The position numbers and the translations under genes are program-made. From contig WGNV01000003.1 of assembly GCA_016124375.1 (NCBI GenBank), positions 186,001 to 250,000 of the forward strand: 64,000 nucleotides of DNA, in the 5' to 3' direction. This document shows, piece after piece, positions 48,936-57,880 of the stretch. The notes beneath the pieces were generated by a model. It did no database searches, was not told the DNA's origin, and saw only the letters and a program-made list of their open reading frames with translations. Within the stretch, counting starts at the first letter, position 1. Each line of letters begins with the position of its first letter. The stretch is from Tepidisphaera sp. (lineage in GTDB: Bacteria > Planctomycetota > Phycisphaerae > Phycisphaerales > UBA1924).

Positions 48936-51137
48936 TCAGTAACGCGCCGCCTCGTGATTGGCGATTTTTGGCGATGGAGATGCCCGGGGCGAAAGGCCCA
49001 CGAGCGCGACGGCCGCCATGAGCGGGTAGAGCGGCATCGAGTACCGGTTTTCGCCGGCGAAGACGAGCAGGGCCAGGGCTCCGGCGTGGGCGAGGTAGCA
49101 GAGCCCGAGCCAGGCGAACGCCCAATCGCGCTGGCGGGCGAGCCGAACGATCCCGACGAGCATGCCAAGTGCGATCAGCGGGCGGGCGAGTTCCCACGCA
49201 TGAAACCACAGCCCGGCGGCAACGCTGTTGGGCGACCTGGTGACGTCGACAAGCGGGCGGATCACGCGTTGCAGGACCAGGCGGACCGGGCGTGGAAAGA
49301 AATCGAGCTTGAAGTTCGGGAGCGTGATGGGCTCGGCAAGCGGATTGAAGATGAGGCCCGTGAGCCAGCCGTGCACCGCGTGACGGAACGCGAAGGGTTC
49401 ATCGATCGGCCAGCCGAGCTGGCTGAGCATGGCCTTGGCGGCGATTCGGGCGTGGGCGGGGCCATTGCGGGCGAAGCTCTCGTCGCAGACGACGGCGCCG
49501 ATCACATCGCGCTTGAGATAGGGCAGGGCGTCGGCGGGCGCCGCCCGAGAGGCGAGCAGCACCTGCGAGTAGGTGTATTCGTTGAAGCCGCCACCTTTCA
49601 TGCGCTCGATCATGTCCAGCAGTTGCGGGTAGGACATGACGCCGGACTGATTCCAGTCGATCGTGCCGTTCTGCCACCCTTGCAGTTGGCGGCTGAACCC
49701 TGGCCCCACCGTCAGGCTGGTCCTGTGGAACTGCGTTTGGTTCTGGTGCACCCAGGGCCAGATGACGCCCAGCGAGGCCAGGCCGCAGACCAGCGCCAGG
49801 GCTCCGGCGAAGAGGCTGCGTCGCAAGCGTGGCGCGGGCGAAGGGAGAACGAAGAGCCCCAGAGGGAGCAGCACGGCCAGCACCTGGAAGTTGCCACGGG
49901 TGATGGAGGCGTAGCCCAGGGCAAGCCCGAGTGCTGCCGTCAGCGCGACCGAACCCAGCCAGGCCCTCCGCGAGTCGAGGGGGCGCACAAGCCGATCGCG
50001 GATCAGCACGAACAGCCAGGCGCAGAGGAGCACCAGGAAGGTGCTGAGGGTTTCGGTCTGGGTCAGGCGCTGCCAAAGCATGACCATGGGGTCGAGAGCC
50101 GCGGCCAGCATCGCGAGATACGCTGGCCAGCCCGGAGCGCGACGCCTGACCAGCGCAAACGCGAGCAGTGCGGCGCCAACAGCCAGCGCGGCGTGGGTCA
50201 GGCTGATGGCCAGCGCCAGGTCCCTGGCCCAGAGAAGCGCCCACAGCAGCAGCGAGTAGCCCGGAAGGCGCCACCCGTCGAAAGACGCCAGGCCCCGGCC
50301 GCTGGCAAGGTCGCTGGCGACCCAGAAGTAGGCGGTGCCGTCGCTTGAGATGATGAGCGGGGCCCAGCTCATGAGCCACACCGGAGCAAGCGCCGCCAGC
50401 AGGAAGCATGAGATCCTGAAGAATCGCGACGGGGGGTTGCGGGGCCACCAGGCCATGGCGCGGGCCGGAAAGCGCACGCCACCGGTCACGCCCGAGAGGA
50501 CTCCGGAACCGCGCCAGAGGAACCGGGGACCGCGCCTCGCCCAGATCGCGGGGCGATCGACCCAGTCGCTCCAGCACGCGGCGAGCCAGGCAACCACGCG
50601 CACGACGATCAGCGCCCCGACCAGAACCACGACCATCGCCAGCCCACCAAACACGCGATCGGTCCATCGATGGTGTGGAGGTAGGAAGAGAAGGCCGCCG
50701 GGCTCGGCGGCGGGGTCTGGCAGATTGAGTCGGTCAACGCGATAGCCGCAGAGACGGGTGAGGACGTGCGCATCGTGCACTTCGACGCTGGCAGGCGCGG
50801 GCGAGCTCCAGGCGAGGCGAAGGCGGGAAACGTCGTACCAGGGCAGGGGCTGCACGACGCGGAGTCTGGCGGCACTGAAGAGCGTGGGGTCGGTCGGGCC
50901 GGCGGGGCTCGCGCCGAGTTGGGGAAGCAACAGCCAGCGCCCGTTGGGCGGGATGGCGGGGCTGGCGGGCGTCCACTGCAGGTTCCAGGGCGAGGGCGCG
51001 TGATTGAACGTGGCCTCAAAGACCAGTTCGCGAGAAAGGAACCAGCGGGAGGCAACACCCGAAAGCAGGGCGCCCAGCAGCACCGCCGCCAGCACGACGT
51101 ATCGCGTGCGCAGGGGGTGCGGGAGTGCGGAGGGCAT
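48936..51137 (-). CDS. Multi-pass membrane protein, glycosyltransferase-39-like, 733 aa
   Basis: Residues 1-35 form a membrane helix, then an exported segment of ~110 residues with a beta pattern, followed by about ten further membrane segments from residue 165. The first large loop after them, SWAPLIISSDGTAYFWVASDLASGRG, fits the acidic catalytic loop of GT39/GT83 lipid-linked sugar transferases (D near the start of loop 1, then Y..A..L..G). It has a poor overall match to any named enzyme. It could transfer a sugar from a polyprenyl donor to a surface acceptor. It is preceded by the ppk1 gene, 69 bases away. Confidence 0.68.
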   Translation of the reverse strand: MPSALPHPLRTRYVVLAAVLLGALLSGVASRWFLSRELVFEATFNHAPSPWNLQWTPASPAIPPNGRWLLLPQLGASPAGPTDPTLFSAARLRVVQPLPWYDVSRLRLAWSSPAPASVEVHDAHVLTRLCGYRVDRLNLPDPAAEPGGLLFLPPHHRWTDRVFGGLAMVVVLVGALIVVRVVAWLAACWSDWVDRPAIWARRGPRFLWRGSGVLSGVTGGVRFPARAMAWWPRNPPSRFFRISCFLLAALAPVWLMSWAPLIISSDGTAYFWVASDLASGRGLASFDGWRLPGYSLLLWALLWARDLALAISLTHAALAVGAALLAFALVRRRAPGWPAYLAMLAAALDPMVMLWQRLTQTETLSTFLVLLCAWLFVLIRDRLVRPLDSRRAWLGSVALTAALGLALGYASITRGNFQVLAVLLPLGLFVLPSPAPRLRRSLFAGALALVCGLASLGVIWPWVHQNQTQFHRTSLTVGPGFSRQLQGWQNGTIDWNQSGVMSYPQLLDMIERMKGGGFNEYTYSQVLLASRAAPADALPYLKRDVIGAVVCDESFARNGPAHARIAAKAMLSQLGWPIDEPFAFRHAVHGWLTGLIFNPLAEPITLPNFKLDFFPRPVRLVLQRVIRPLVDVTRSPNSVAAGLWFHAWELARPLIALGMLVGIVRLARQRDWAFAWLGLCYLAHAGALALLVFAGENRYSMPLYPLMAAVALVGLSPRASPSPKIANHEAARY

Positions 51138-51206
51138 GGGCGGGATGGTACCTCGGCCTTCGCGGGGCCGTGAGGTGCGGCCAGCGCTCGCTCGACGCGC
51201 GCGGGC

Positions 51207-53414
51207 TCAGGCGTGGAGCGCGTCGCGCATGAGCGCTTCGAACGTGCCCAGGGCCGCGGGGGAATCGGGGGAAGACTCGGCGGGCGCTGCTCGCCTGATG
51301 TAGTCCCCGTCGGGGGTGAGGTCCCACGCGCAGCGCATGTCGCCCTGGTGAACGTCGAGAATGCGCAGCAGTCGCTCGCGGGCTTCGCGGTCTCGCACGG
51401 GCACGGCCACCTCGACGCGGTTCGAAAGGTTGCGGTACATCCAGTCGGCGCTGCCGATGTACCAATCGCCGTCCAGCGGGTCGTCCTGGCCGGCGCTGAA
51501 GTGGAAGATGCGCGAGTGTTCAAGGAATCGCCCGATGACGGACATGACCTTGATATTCTCCGACAGGCCCGGCACGCCAGGTCGCAGGCAGCAGAAGCCG
51601 CGGCAGATGATGGTGATCTTCACCCCCGCCTGGCTGGCGGCGTAGAGGCGCTCGGTCATGTCGCGGTCTTCCATGCTGTTGACCTTGACGATGATCCGCG
51701 CCGGCAGTCCCCGCTTGGCCAGCTCGCACTCGCGCTCGATGAGCGCGTTGAACTTGGCCCGCATGGTGAAGGGCGCGACCAGCAGCGTCTCGTAGCTCTG
51801 GGTGGCGGCCAGGCCGGTGAGGAAGTTGAACAGGTTCACCAGGTCGCTGGTGATTTCGGGGTCGGCGGTGAGGAGGCCGCAATCGGTGTACAACTGGGCT
51901 GTTTTGGGGTGGTAGTTGCCAGTTCCCAGGTGGGCGTAGCACCTGAGGCCATGGCGCTCCTTGCGAACGACAAGGCTGGTCTTGCAGTGGGTCTTGAGGC
52001 CGACGACGCCGTAGGCCACGTGCACGCCGGCCTTCTCGAGCTGGCGCGCGAACCGCACGTTGCGCCCCTCGTCGAAGCGGGCGCGGAGTTCGACCAGGCA
52101 CGCGACCTGCTTGCCATTCTCCGCGGCCCGCACCAGGCTCTCGATGAACGGCGAGTCGGGCGTGGTGCGATAGAGCGTCTGCTTGATCGTGAGGACGTCG
52201 GGATCGCTGGCGGCGGCGGCGATGAAGCGCTCGACCGAGGCGTTGAAACTCTCGTAGGGGTGATGGACGAAGACGTCCTGCTTGCGGATGGCGGCAAAGA
52301 ATGCGGCGCTGGCTTTTTCCGGGGTCTGCGAAAGCACGAGCTGCGCGAGGCGGGGCGGGATCACCGGCTTCCAGGGCTTGTGGCGCAGATCGGTGCGATC
52401 AAGGTCGGCCAGTTCGTTGATGACCCCGGGCGAGAAGCCGGCGGGGCGTTCGTAGACGTCGTGGGGGTCGAGGTTGAGCTTGTCCAGCAGCCAGCGGCGC
52501 AGCATGGGCGAGGCCTGCTGCTCGATCTCCAGGCGGACAACCCGGGCGAAGCGGCGCTGCTTGAGGTCGGCCTCGATGCTCTGGAGCAGGTTGCCGGTGT
52601 CCAGGTCGTCCTTCTGGATGCCGCTGGAACGGGTGACGCGGAAGGTGGCCTGCTCGGAGATGATGAGCCCGGGGAAGAGGTCGTCGAGGTTGTTGCGGAT
52701 GACGTCCTGCAGCAGCACGAAGCGGTCCGGGTGCTTTCCAGGAGCGCGATGGGGCAGGGCGATGAGCTGTCGCAGGGACTGGGGGAACTTGAGGCGGGCA
52801 AAGTGTGTGGCGTCGCTGTCGTGCTCGGTGGCGACGGCGCGGATGAGCCCGCCCGCGACGGGCATCGAGGCCAAGATCGCCAGGCTCTCGGAGAGATTGC
52901 TGATGAACGGGAAGCGGTGGGTCGGGTTCACCGCCAGGGGCGTGAGCGCCGGAAAGACGTTCTGGCGATACCAGTCCTCGGCCCAGTCCTTGTCCTTGCC
53001 GGGCAGGTCGGCGTAGGAGACGATCGAGATTCCCGCATGCTCGAGCGCGGGGCGCAGCGACTTGGCGTAGATCTCGGCGTGCTCGCGCTGCAGCTTGGCG
53101 GAAAACTCGCGGATGAGCTGCAACTGCTGGCGGGGGGTCAGGCCGTCGGGCTGGGGCGTGTCGATGCCGGCGTTCACCTGGCGCTTCAGCAGCCCCACCC
53201 GCTTCATGTAGAACTCGTCGAGGTTGCTGGTGAAGATGCCCAGGAACCGCACGCGGTCAAGCAATGGCGTCGCCGGGTCGGCCGCCTGGGCCAGCACGCG
53301 CCGGTTGAACTCCAGCCACGAGAGATCGCGGTTGAAGAATCGCGCCGAGGCATCGCCCATGAAAGGCGCGGTGTCGGGCGTGGCGGCGATGGGCTTCTTG
53401 ACGGATGGAGGCAT
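51207..53414 (-). CDS. ppk1: Polyphosphate kinase 1, 735 aa
   Basis: Reversibly polymerises the gamma-phosphate of ATP into polyphosphate. All domains are present: N domain with FFNRDLSWLEFNRRVLAQA and SNLDEFYMKRV, head domain, C1 domain HPYESFNASVERF and the catalytic His in AHLGTGNYHPKTAQLYTD, C2 domain with IFHFSAG and the end RNLSNRVEVAVPV. PPK1 usually has about 690-720 residues. CAT 53412-53414 is chosen because the frame beyond is Pro/Ser-rich without conservation. Proximity to pstSCAB makes a phosphate uptake and storage neighbourhood. Confidence 0.96.
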   Translation of the reverse strand: MPPSVKKPIAATPDTAPFMGDASARFFNRDLSWLEFNRRVLAQAADPATPLLDRVRFLGIFTSNLDEFYMKRVGLLKRQVNAGIDTPQPDGLTPRQQLQLIREFSAKLQREHAEIYAKSLRPALEHAGISIVSYADLPGKDKDWAEDWYRQNVFPALTPLAVNPTHRFPFISNLSESLAILASMPVAGGLIRAVATEHDSDATHFARLKFPQSLRQLIALPHRAPGKHPDRFVLLQDVIRNNLDDLFPGLIISEQATFRVTRSSGIQKDDLDTGNLLQSIEADLKQRRFARVVRLEIEQQASPMLRRWLLDKLNLDPHDVYERPAGFSPGVINELADLDRTDLRHKPWKPVIPPRLAQLVLSQTPEKASAAFFAAIRKQDVFVHHPYESFNASVERFIAAAASDPDVLTIKQTLYRTTPDSPFIESLVRAAENGKQVACLVELRARFDEGRNVRFARQLEKAGVHVAYGVVGLKTHCKTSLVVRKERHGLRCYAHLGTGNYHPKTAQLYTDCGLLTADPEITSDLVNLFNFLTGLAATQSYETLLVAPFTMRAKFNALIERECELAKRGLPARIIVKVNSMEDRDMTERLYAASQAGVKITIICRGFCCLRPGVPGLSENIKVMSVIGRFLEHSRIFHFSAGQDDPLDGDWYIGSADWMYRNLSNRVEVAVPVRDREARERLLRILDVHQGDMRCAWDLTPDGDYIRRAAPAESSPDSPAALGTFEALMRDALHA

Positions 53415-53478
53415 AGGGCAACTTTCGCGCGGGCAGCCCGCGGCGGAACACGTTCGCTCGCGGGCGTGTGGGGTGCGG

Positions 53479-53862
53479 CTAGGGCTGGGTTCGCCAGTAG
53501 GTGGCGGCGCAGCCGGGGGCCTCGGTGACGCGCACCCAGGCAACCCTGGCGTGCGGGGCCAGCGAATCGTCCAGACGCTGGCCGAGCGTGTCGCCGAAGT
53601 ACTTGGCGATGTTCTCGGCGGACGGATTGGAATCGCGGAAGGCGTCGGTCTCGTGAAGGTTGGCGTTGTCGAACGGCTCGACCAGTTCCATCAGCAGCTC
53701 GCGCACCGTGTGAAAGTCGCAGAGCAGCCCGTCGGCGTCGGTCGTCTTGCCCCGGATGCCGACAGTGATGTGGAAGTTGTGCCCGTGCAGCGTCTCACGA
53801 ACGCCTGAAATGGACAGGGCGTGGGCGGCGCAGAACTCGTGCTCGACGGCGATCTCGAACAT
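53479..53862 (-). CDS. 6-pyruvoyltetrahydropterin synthase family, PTPS-III-like, 127 aa
   Basis: A T-fold enzyme acting on dihydroneopterin triphosphate. Zinc ligands are H14, H26 and H28 (FCAAHALS; LHGHNFHITV). In QueD and PTPS-I the catalytic Cys stands four residues before HGH; here that place is R22 and the next residue is E23 (RETLHGH), the E-x-x-HGH pattern assigned to PTPS-III enzymes that form 6-hydroxymethyl-dihydropterin for folate in place of FolB. C11 is present but at another place. So it is probably a folate rather than a queuosine enzyme, by motif only. It lies 64 bases from ppk1 with no other pterin gene adjacent. Confidence 0.85.
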   Translation of the reverse strand: MFEIAVEHEFCAAHALSISGVRETLHGHNFHITVGIRGKTTDADGLLCDFHTVRELLMELVEPFDNANLHETDAFRDSNPSAENIAKYFGDTLGQRLDDSLAPHARVAWVRVTEAPGCAATYWRTQP

Positions 53863-53933
53863 GCGGGAGGGTAGCCCGGCGGGCGGGGGTGAAACCGACG
53901 CCCGGGGGGCGATCGGATGAGGGAAACAGGCGC

Positions 53934-53967
53934 AAAAATCGGCCCCGGGGATCAGTTCCCCGGGGCC
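53934..53967 (-). terminator. Terminator of the DUF1579-like gene
   Basis: GGCCCCGGGGA (53941-53951) and TCCCCGGGGCC (53957-53967) pair perfectly over 11 bases with a 5-base loop; on the minus strand GATTTTTG follows. It lies 28 bases after the stop at 53996. Confidence 0.88.
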
Positions 53968-53995
53968 CGTGGCGGTGCGTGCGTGGTGCCGGGGA

Positions 53996-54841
53996 TCAGT
54001 GAGACATCGTCGAAGGGGTCACCTCGGGGGTGTGGCTTTCGTTCTGGGCGGCCAGCTTGCGCTTGCGGGCCTCGGCGGCTTCGGCCATCCAGGCGGGCTT
54101 GCCGTCGCTGGTGGTGTTCGAGGTGTTGGGGGTGTTGCCGTTGTGCTTCATCGAGGTCTTGATCGTCGGCGCGCCGTCGGCCCGGACGTACTGAACTTCG
54201 AGCGAGCGGAACTCGCGCCCGTCGCTGGTGGTGTCCCACATCTCGAAGGTCATCTTGCCCTTCTCGGGGAAGCTGGTCTTGGCCTTGAAGGCCTGCTTGG
54301 AGCCGGTCACGGGGTTGGTCGTGGTGCCGTTCCAGATGATGTTGCCGTTGGCGTCGCGGGTGCCGTTCACGGTCACGATGCCGGTCGACTCGCTGTCGAT
54401 CCACACCGACTCGAACTGCTTGGTGGCGTTGTTGAAGCCGAACCACTGCTTGCCCTTGTAGGGCAGGCCGAAGAGCTTGGTGTCGACGGTGCCTTCAACG
54501 AAGCGCCCGCCCATGGTGGACGTGAAGTGAGCGGTGCCCTCGCTGCTGGCGGCCGGGGCGTCCGGGGTCATCCACACGGTGCTGGTGGTCTTCCAGTTGC
54601 CGTTCATGGACAGGCCGAGCTGGATCTGGTTCTCGCTGATCTTGTTGGCCTGGGTCCAGGCGTCGACAGCCGCGGCGTCGGCGGGCTTCAGCACCGGAAC
54701 CGTCGAGGTGTTGGGCGTGCCGGCGTTGGCCGTCGTGTTGGCGTGATACACGCCGTTCTGCTTGGGGGTTGCGGCGTTCTGGGCCAGAGCGGAGGTGGCC
54801 AGGCCCAGGCAGGCCACGATCGAGAGAGTGGTCAGGCGCAT
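53996..54841 (-). CDS. Secreted DUF1579-type protein, 281 aa
   Basis: Signal peptide about 1-20 (LSIVACLGLATSALAQ). The main domain (about 75-230) is a beta-barrel reminiscent of DUF1579: GNWKTTSTVWMTPDAPAASSEGTAHFTSTMGGRFVEGTVD, then GFNNATKQFESVWIDSESTGIVTVNGTRDANGN. The linker before it is Asn/Thr-rich. Function unknown; members are generally exported. CAT 54839-54841 begins a typical signal peptide; a strong terminator follows. Confidence 0.78.
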   Translation of the reverse strand: MRLTTLSIVACLGLATSALAQNAATPKQNGVYHANTTANAGTPNTSTVPVLKPADAAAVDAWTQANKISENQIQLGLSMNGNWKTTSTVWMTPDAPAASSEGTAHFTSTMGGRFVEGTVDTKLFGLPYKGKQWFGFNNATKQFESVWIDSESTGIVTVNGTRDANGNIIWNGTTTNPVTGSKQAFKAKTSFPEKGKMTFEMWDTTSDGREFRSLEVQYVRADGAPTIKTSMKHNGNTPNTSNTTSDGKPAWMAEAAEARKRKLAAQNESHTPEVTPSTMSH

Positions 54842-55037
54842 GTCTTTGTTGCTCCATCCGAATCGACGCGGACACTGGCCGAGGCGGCGCCGACACGACG
54901 CCGCGGGCCTGTTTCCGCACGACGTCCCATACATCGTGCGTATCAAAAGCCCACATGAATCCGAGTGGGGGCCGCGGCAATGACGCCATCGCACGTCCGA
55001 AAATAACGGCGCAATCCTTACAGACCGACGCCCATTT

Positions 55038-56282
55038 TCAGGGATTTGGGGATTGCGCTGGAGCGACGCGCTCGGTGATCTCCAGGCCGAAGGCGTCGAG
55101 CCCGGGCATGGCGCGATGGCTGCTGGTTATCAGACGCAGCTTGGTCAGCCCCAGTTGGCGCAGGATCTGCCCGCCGATGCCGAACTCGCGTTGGGGCATG
55201 GGCACGGCGTTGGGGTCGGGGCCCTCGGGGGCGGCGCCCGGATTGGCGAGATGGCCCGGGGTCGAGAAGGTTTGAAGCACGGACTCGAGGTCGGTGCCGG
55301 CGGGAGCGTGGTGGGTCGCGGTGCGGAGGTACACGATCGCGCCGCGGCCTTCGCGCTGGATCATCCGCATGGACGCGCGGAGCACGTCGCCGCTCGGGCC
55401 GTCGGACCCTGACTCCAGATCGCCGAAGACGTCGCCCAAGAGATGGCGGCGGTGCATGCGGACGAGCGTGGGCTGGGTGGTCATCACAGCCTTGCGAAAC
55501 GCCGGAGGCGTTGCGGCGTCAGCCGGGTCGGGCAGTCCCACGCCACCGACGCTCAAGACCAAGTGCGGCAGCGGATCGACGGCGCTCTGGAAGACCAGCG
55601 CGTCGAACTCCCCCACTGGCGTGCGCAACTTGCGGCCTTCGACGGGCTCGACGCGCCGCACCAGCGACTCGCGGGCCAGGCGATGCTCGATGATCTGCGC
55701 GACCGAGCACATTTTCAGGCCATGCTGCTTGCAGAACTCGATGAGATCGGGCACGCGGGCCATCTCGCCGTCGGGCTTCATGATCTCGATGATGACCGCG
55801 GCGGGGTAGAGCCCCGCCAGGCGGCAGAGGTCGAGCGAGCCCTCGGTTTGGCCGGTGCGGACGAGCACGCCGCCGTCTCTGCTGCGCAGCGGATTGATGT
55901 GCCCGGGGCGGACGAAGTCATCTGGCCCGTAGGCGGGATCGATGGCCATCTGGATGCACTTGGCGCGTTCTTTGGCGCTGACGCCGGTGGTGCCGCCGAA
56001 CTTGGGGTGGAGGTCGATGGAGACCGTGAAGGCAGTGCCGCGGGCGGAGGTGTTGTGGTTGCCCTGCGGGTGCAGGTTGAGCCGATCGCAGTCGGCCTCG
56101 GTGAGCGAGAGGCACATGTAGCCCAGGGCGTGCTGGAGCATCCAGGTGATGCGTTCGGGCGTGACGCTGGCGACGGGGAGGATGAGGTCACCCTCGTTCT
56201 CGCGGCCTTCGTCGTCGGTGAGGACGACCATGCGGCCGGCACGCAGGTCGGCGAGGATTTCGGGGAGGGGGGAGAAGGGCAT
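55038..56282 (-). CDS. ribB: 3,4-dihydroxy-2-butanone-4-phosphate synthase with degenerate GTP cyclohydrolase II domain, 414 aa
   Basis: First step from ribulose-5-phosphate in riboflavin synthesis. The RibB half (1-205) is intact: DDEGRENEGDLILPV around 23-37, TSARGTAFTVSID, RPGHINPLRSRDGGVLVRTGQTEGSLDLCRLAGLYPAAVIIEIM. The RibA half (about 230-414) keeps only outlines: LVRMHRRHLLGDVFGDLESGSDGPSGDVLRASMRMIQREGRG aligns with the family, but none of the three zinc Cys of that region remains and the GRGIGL active-site segment is lost. It is therefore probably monofunctional, with another GTP cyclohydrolase elsewhere. CAT 56280-56282 chosen for similarity to RibB starts. Confidence 0.9.
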   Translation of the reverse strand: MPFSPLPEILADLRAGRMVVLTDDEGRENEGDLILPVASVTPERITWMLQHALGYMCLSLTEADCDRLNLHPQGNHNTSARGTAFTVSIDLHPKFGGTTGVSAKERAKCIQMAIDPAYGPDDFVRPGHINPLRSRDGGVLVRTGQTEGSLDLCRLAGLYPAAVIIEIMKPDGEMARVPDLIEFCKQHGLKMCSVAQIIEHRLARESLVRRVEPVEGRKLRTPVGEFDALVFQSAVDPLPHLVLSVGGVGLPDPADAATPPAFRKAVMTTQPTLVRMHRRHLLGDVFGDLESGSDGPSGDVLRASMRMIQREGRGAIVYLRTATHHAPAGTDLESVLQTFSTPGHLANPGAAPEGPDPNAVPMPQREFGIGGQILRQLGLTKLRLITSSHRAMPGLDAFGLEITERVAPAQSPNP

Positions 56283-56368
56283 CGGGGCAAGCGTATGGGT
56301 GATGGGTTCGGAGGCTGGGGCGGGCGGCACTTCGGTGCCGCGTACGCCTGGGCGGCTATTCTGCCTGG

Positions 56369-57799
56369 GTGCACTCGCGAACACACAACGAGGGTTTGGT
56401 GGTCGCCGAAGGTGGCGGGCTCGACCCGCGTTCGACCTATGGGCGCAGCCTCCTGGCCCGGTGCCTGGATCACGCGCGGGCGCGGGGGGTGGTGGGGCCG
56501 CGGGTGCTGATCTTGGGGGCGGTCAAGCCCGACGTGGACGATCCGCGTGCGGAGGTTTTTCTCGAACTGGGTGCCGCGTTCGTCGAGAACCTGATGGCGG
56601 GGGACAAGGGCGAGGGGCACGCGGAAGCAGCCGCGGCCATCGATCGGGCGGACGTGGTGTTCATCCGGGGCGGAGACCAGAGCCGGTATGTGAAGTTCTG
56701 GATGCGATCGCCCGTGCGCGAGGCGCTGCGGCGCGTGCCCGGGCGCGGGGGCGTCGTCATCGGCTCGAGCGCCGGGTGTGCGGTGCTGAGCGAATGGGTG
56801 TATGACGCGCTTCGTGGCTCGCTGGGCGGGCTCGATTCGCTGCGCGACGCGCGGGCCCCGGAACTGACGCTGACGCGCCCGTTTCTGGGCTATGCCAAAG
56901 GCGTGCTGTTCGACACGCACTTTGTCGAGCGGGGGCGCCTGCCCCGGCTCGCGTGCATGCTGGGTGTGCTCGCCAGGCCTGTTGTCGGCGTCGGCATCGA
57001 AGCGTCGACCAGTGTCGTCGTCTCTGGCGAGGCGGATGACCAGATCGGCGAAGTGGTGGGCGAGGGCGTGGTCACGCTGCTGCGGGGAGGAGAAGGGTGG
57101 GCCTCACTGATGCCGGTGGGGCGGCCGCCCGCGGTGCTGGGGCTCCGGATGGATGTGCTCGCCCCGGGCACGAGGTTTCGATTGCGGGACGGGGCGGTGC
57201 AGAGCCGCCCGGCGTGGGCTGCGAAATCCGACCATGGCGAGGGGCAACCCGAGGAGACGTCGTTCGCGGCGTGCCTGGTGCGGGGCGAAGCGCCCGAGGA
57301 CGCCAAGGCGGGGCTGCGATACGTGATGGTCGAGAAGGACAAGCCTGTGCTGCGGGATGGGCAGGGGAAGGTGCCCTGGCTGGTGTTGCCCGGGTTGTGG
57401 ACGCAACTGCCGCGCGCGGGAGCATGGATGCTGATGCTGCGGGCGATGGTCGAGCAGCCGGGGGCGGCGATGCTGGTGCTGGACGAAGGGACGAACCTGG
57501 ATTTTGGCGAGGACGGAGGCGTGCGGGTGAGTGCGGCGGGTGAAAGCCGCGCCGGAAGCGCCGTGGTGGTTACTTCGCGAGGAGCGACGTACGCGGGCAC
57601 GCATGGCGAGCATGTCTACCTTGAAGGCTTGCGGCTGGATGTGCTCCCGCCCGGCTGGGCGGCTGACCTCAAGCACGGCGGCATCGAGCCTTCCGAAGGC
57701 GTGACGCCGGAGCCCGTGAGCGATGTCGGCAAGCATGCCGAGCCCGACGACGACGGGGATGACGACAAGGACGACGAGACGCCCCGGGCGACCAAATGA
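56369..57799 (+). CDS. Peptidase family S51 (cyanophycinase-like), 476 aa
   Basis: An alpha/beta serine peptidase of the cyanophycinase/dipeptidase E fold. Residues 96-105 (VVFIRGGDQS) and the nucleophile S134 in IGSSAGCAVLSE are typical; DTHFVERGRLPRL follows as the third block. The C-terminal ~220 residues form an extra domain, with an Asp/Glu-rich disordered end. Start GTG 56369. Whether it cuts cyanophycin is unknown; no cyanophycin synthetase is in view. Two more predicted strands in the extra domain suggest a binding module. Confidence 0.82.
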   Translation: MHSRTHNEGLVVAEGGGLDPRSTYGRSLLARCLDHARARGVVGPRVLILGAVKPDVDDPRAEVFLELGAAFVENLMAGDKGEGHAEAAAAIDRADVVFIRGGDQSRYVKFWMRSPVREALRRVPGRGGVVIGSSAGCAVLSEWVYDALRGSLGGLDSLRDARAPELTLTRPFLGYAKGVLFDTHFVERGRLPRLACMLGVLARPVVGVGIEASTSVVVSGEADDQIGEVVGEGVVTLLRGGEGWASLMPVGRPPAVLGLRMDVLAPGTRFRLRDGAVQSRPAWAAKSDHGEGQPEETSFAACLVRGEAPEDAKAGLRYVMVEKDKPVLRDGQGKVPWLVLPGLWTQLPRAGAWMLMLRAMVEQPGAAMLVLDEGTNLDFGEDGGVRVSAAGESRAGSAVVVTSRGATYAGTHGEHVYLEGLRLDVLPPGWAADLKHGGIEPSEGVTPEPVSDVGKHAEPDDDGDDDKDDETPRATK

Positions 57800-57800
57800 A

Positions 57801-57828
57801 AAGCCCCGCGCTGTGACGCGCGGGGCTT
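57801..57828. terminator. Hairpin between convergent genes
   Basis: AAGCCCCGCG and CGCGGGGCTT, with one more C-G pair inside, make an 11-base stem with a 6-base loop. AAAA precedes it and TTGAGGTTT follows, so it could act on both strands. It begins one base after the S51 stop codon. Confidence 0.7.
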
Positions 57829-57880
57829 GAGGTTTCATTCCGGCCCTAGTAACTGGTGCCTAGTGCCTAATGCCTTTTTC

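Noticed and set aside
53479..53862. Naming the PTPS homologue queD
   Set aside because: The catalytic Cys of QueD is absent and no queC, queE or queF lies nearby.
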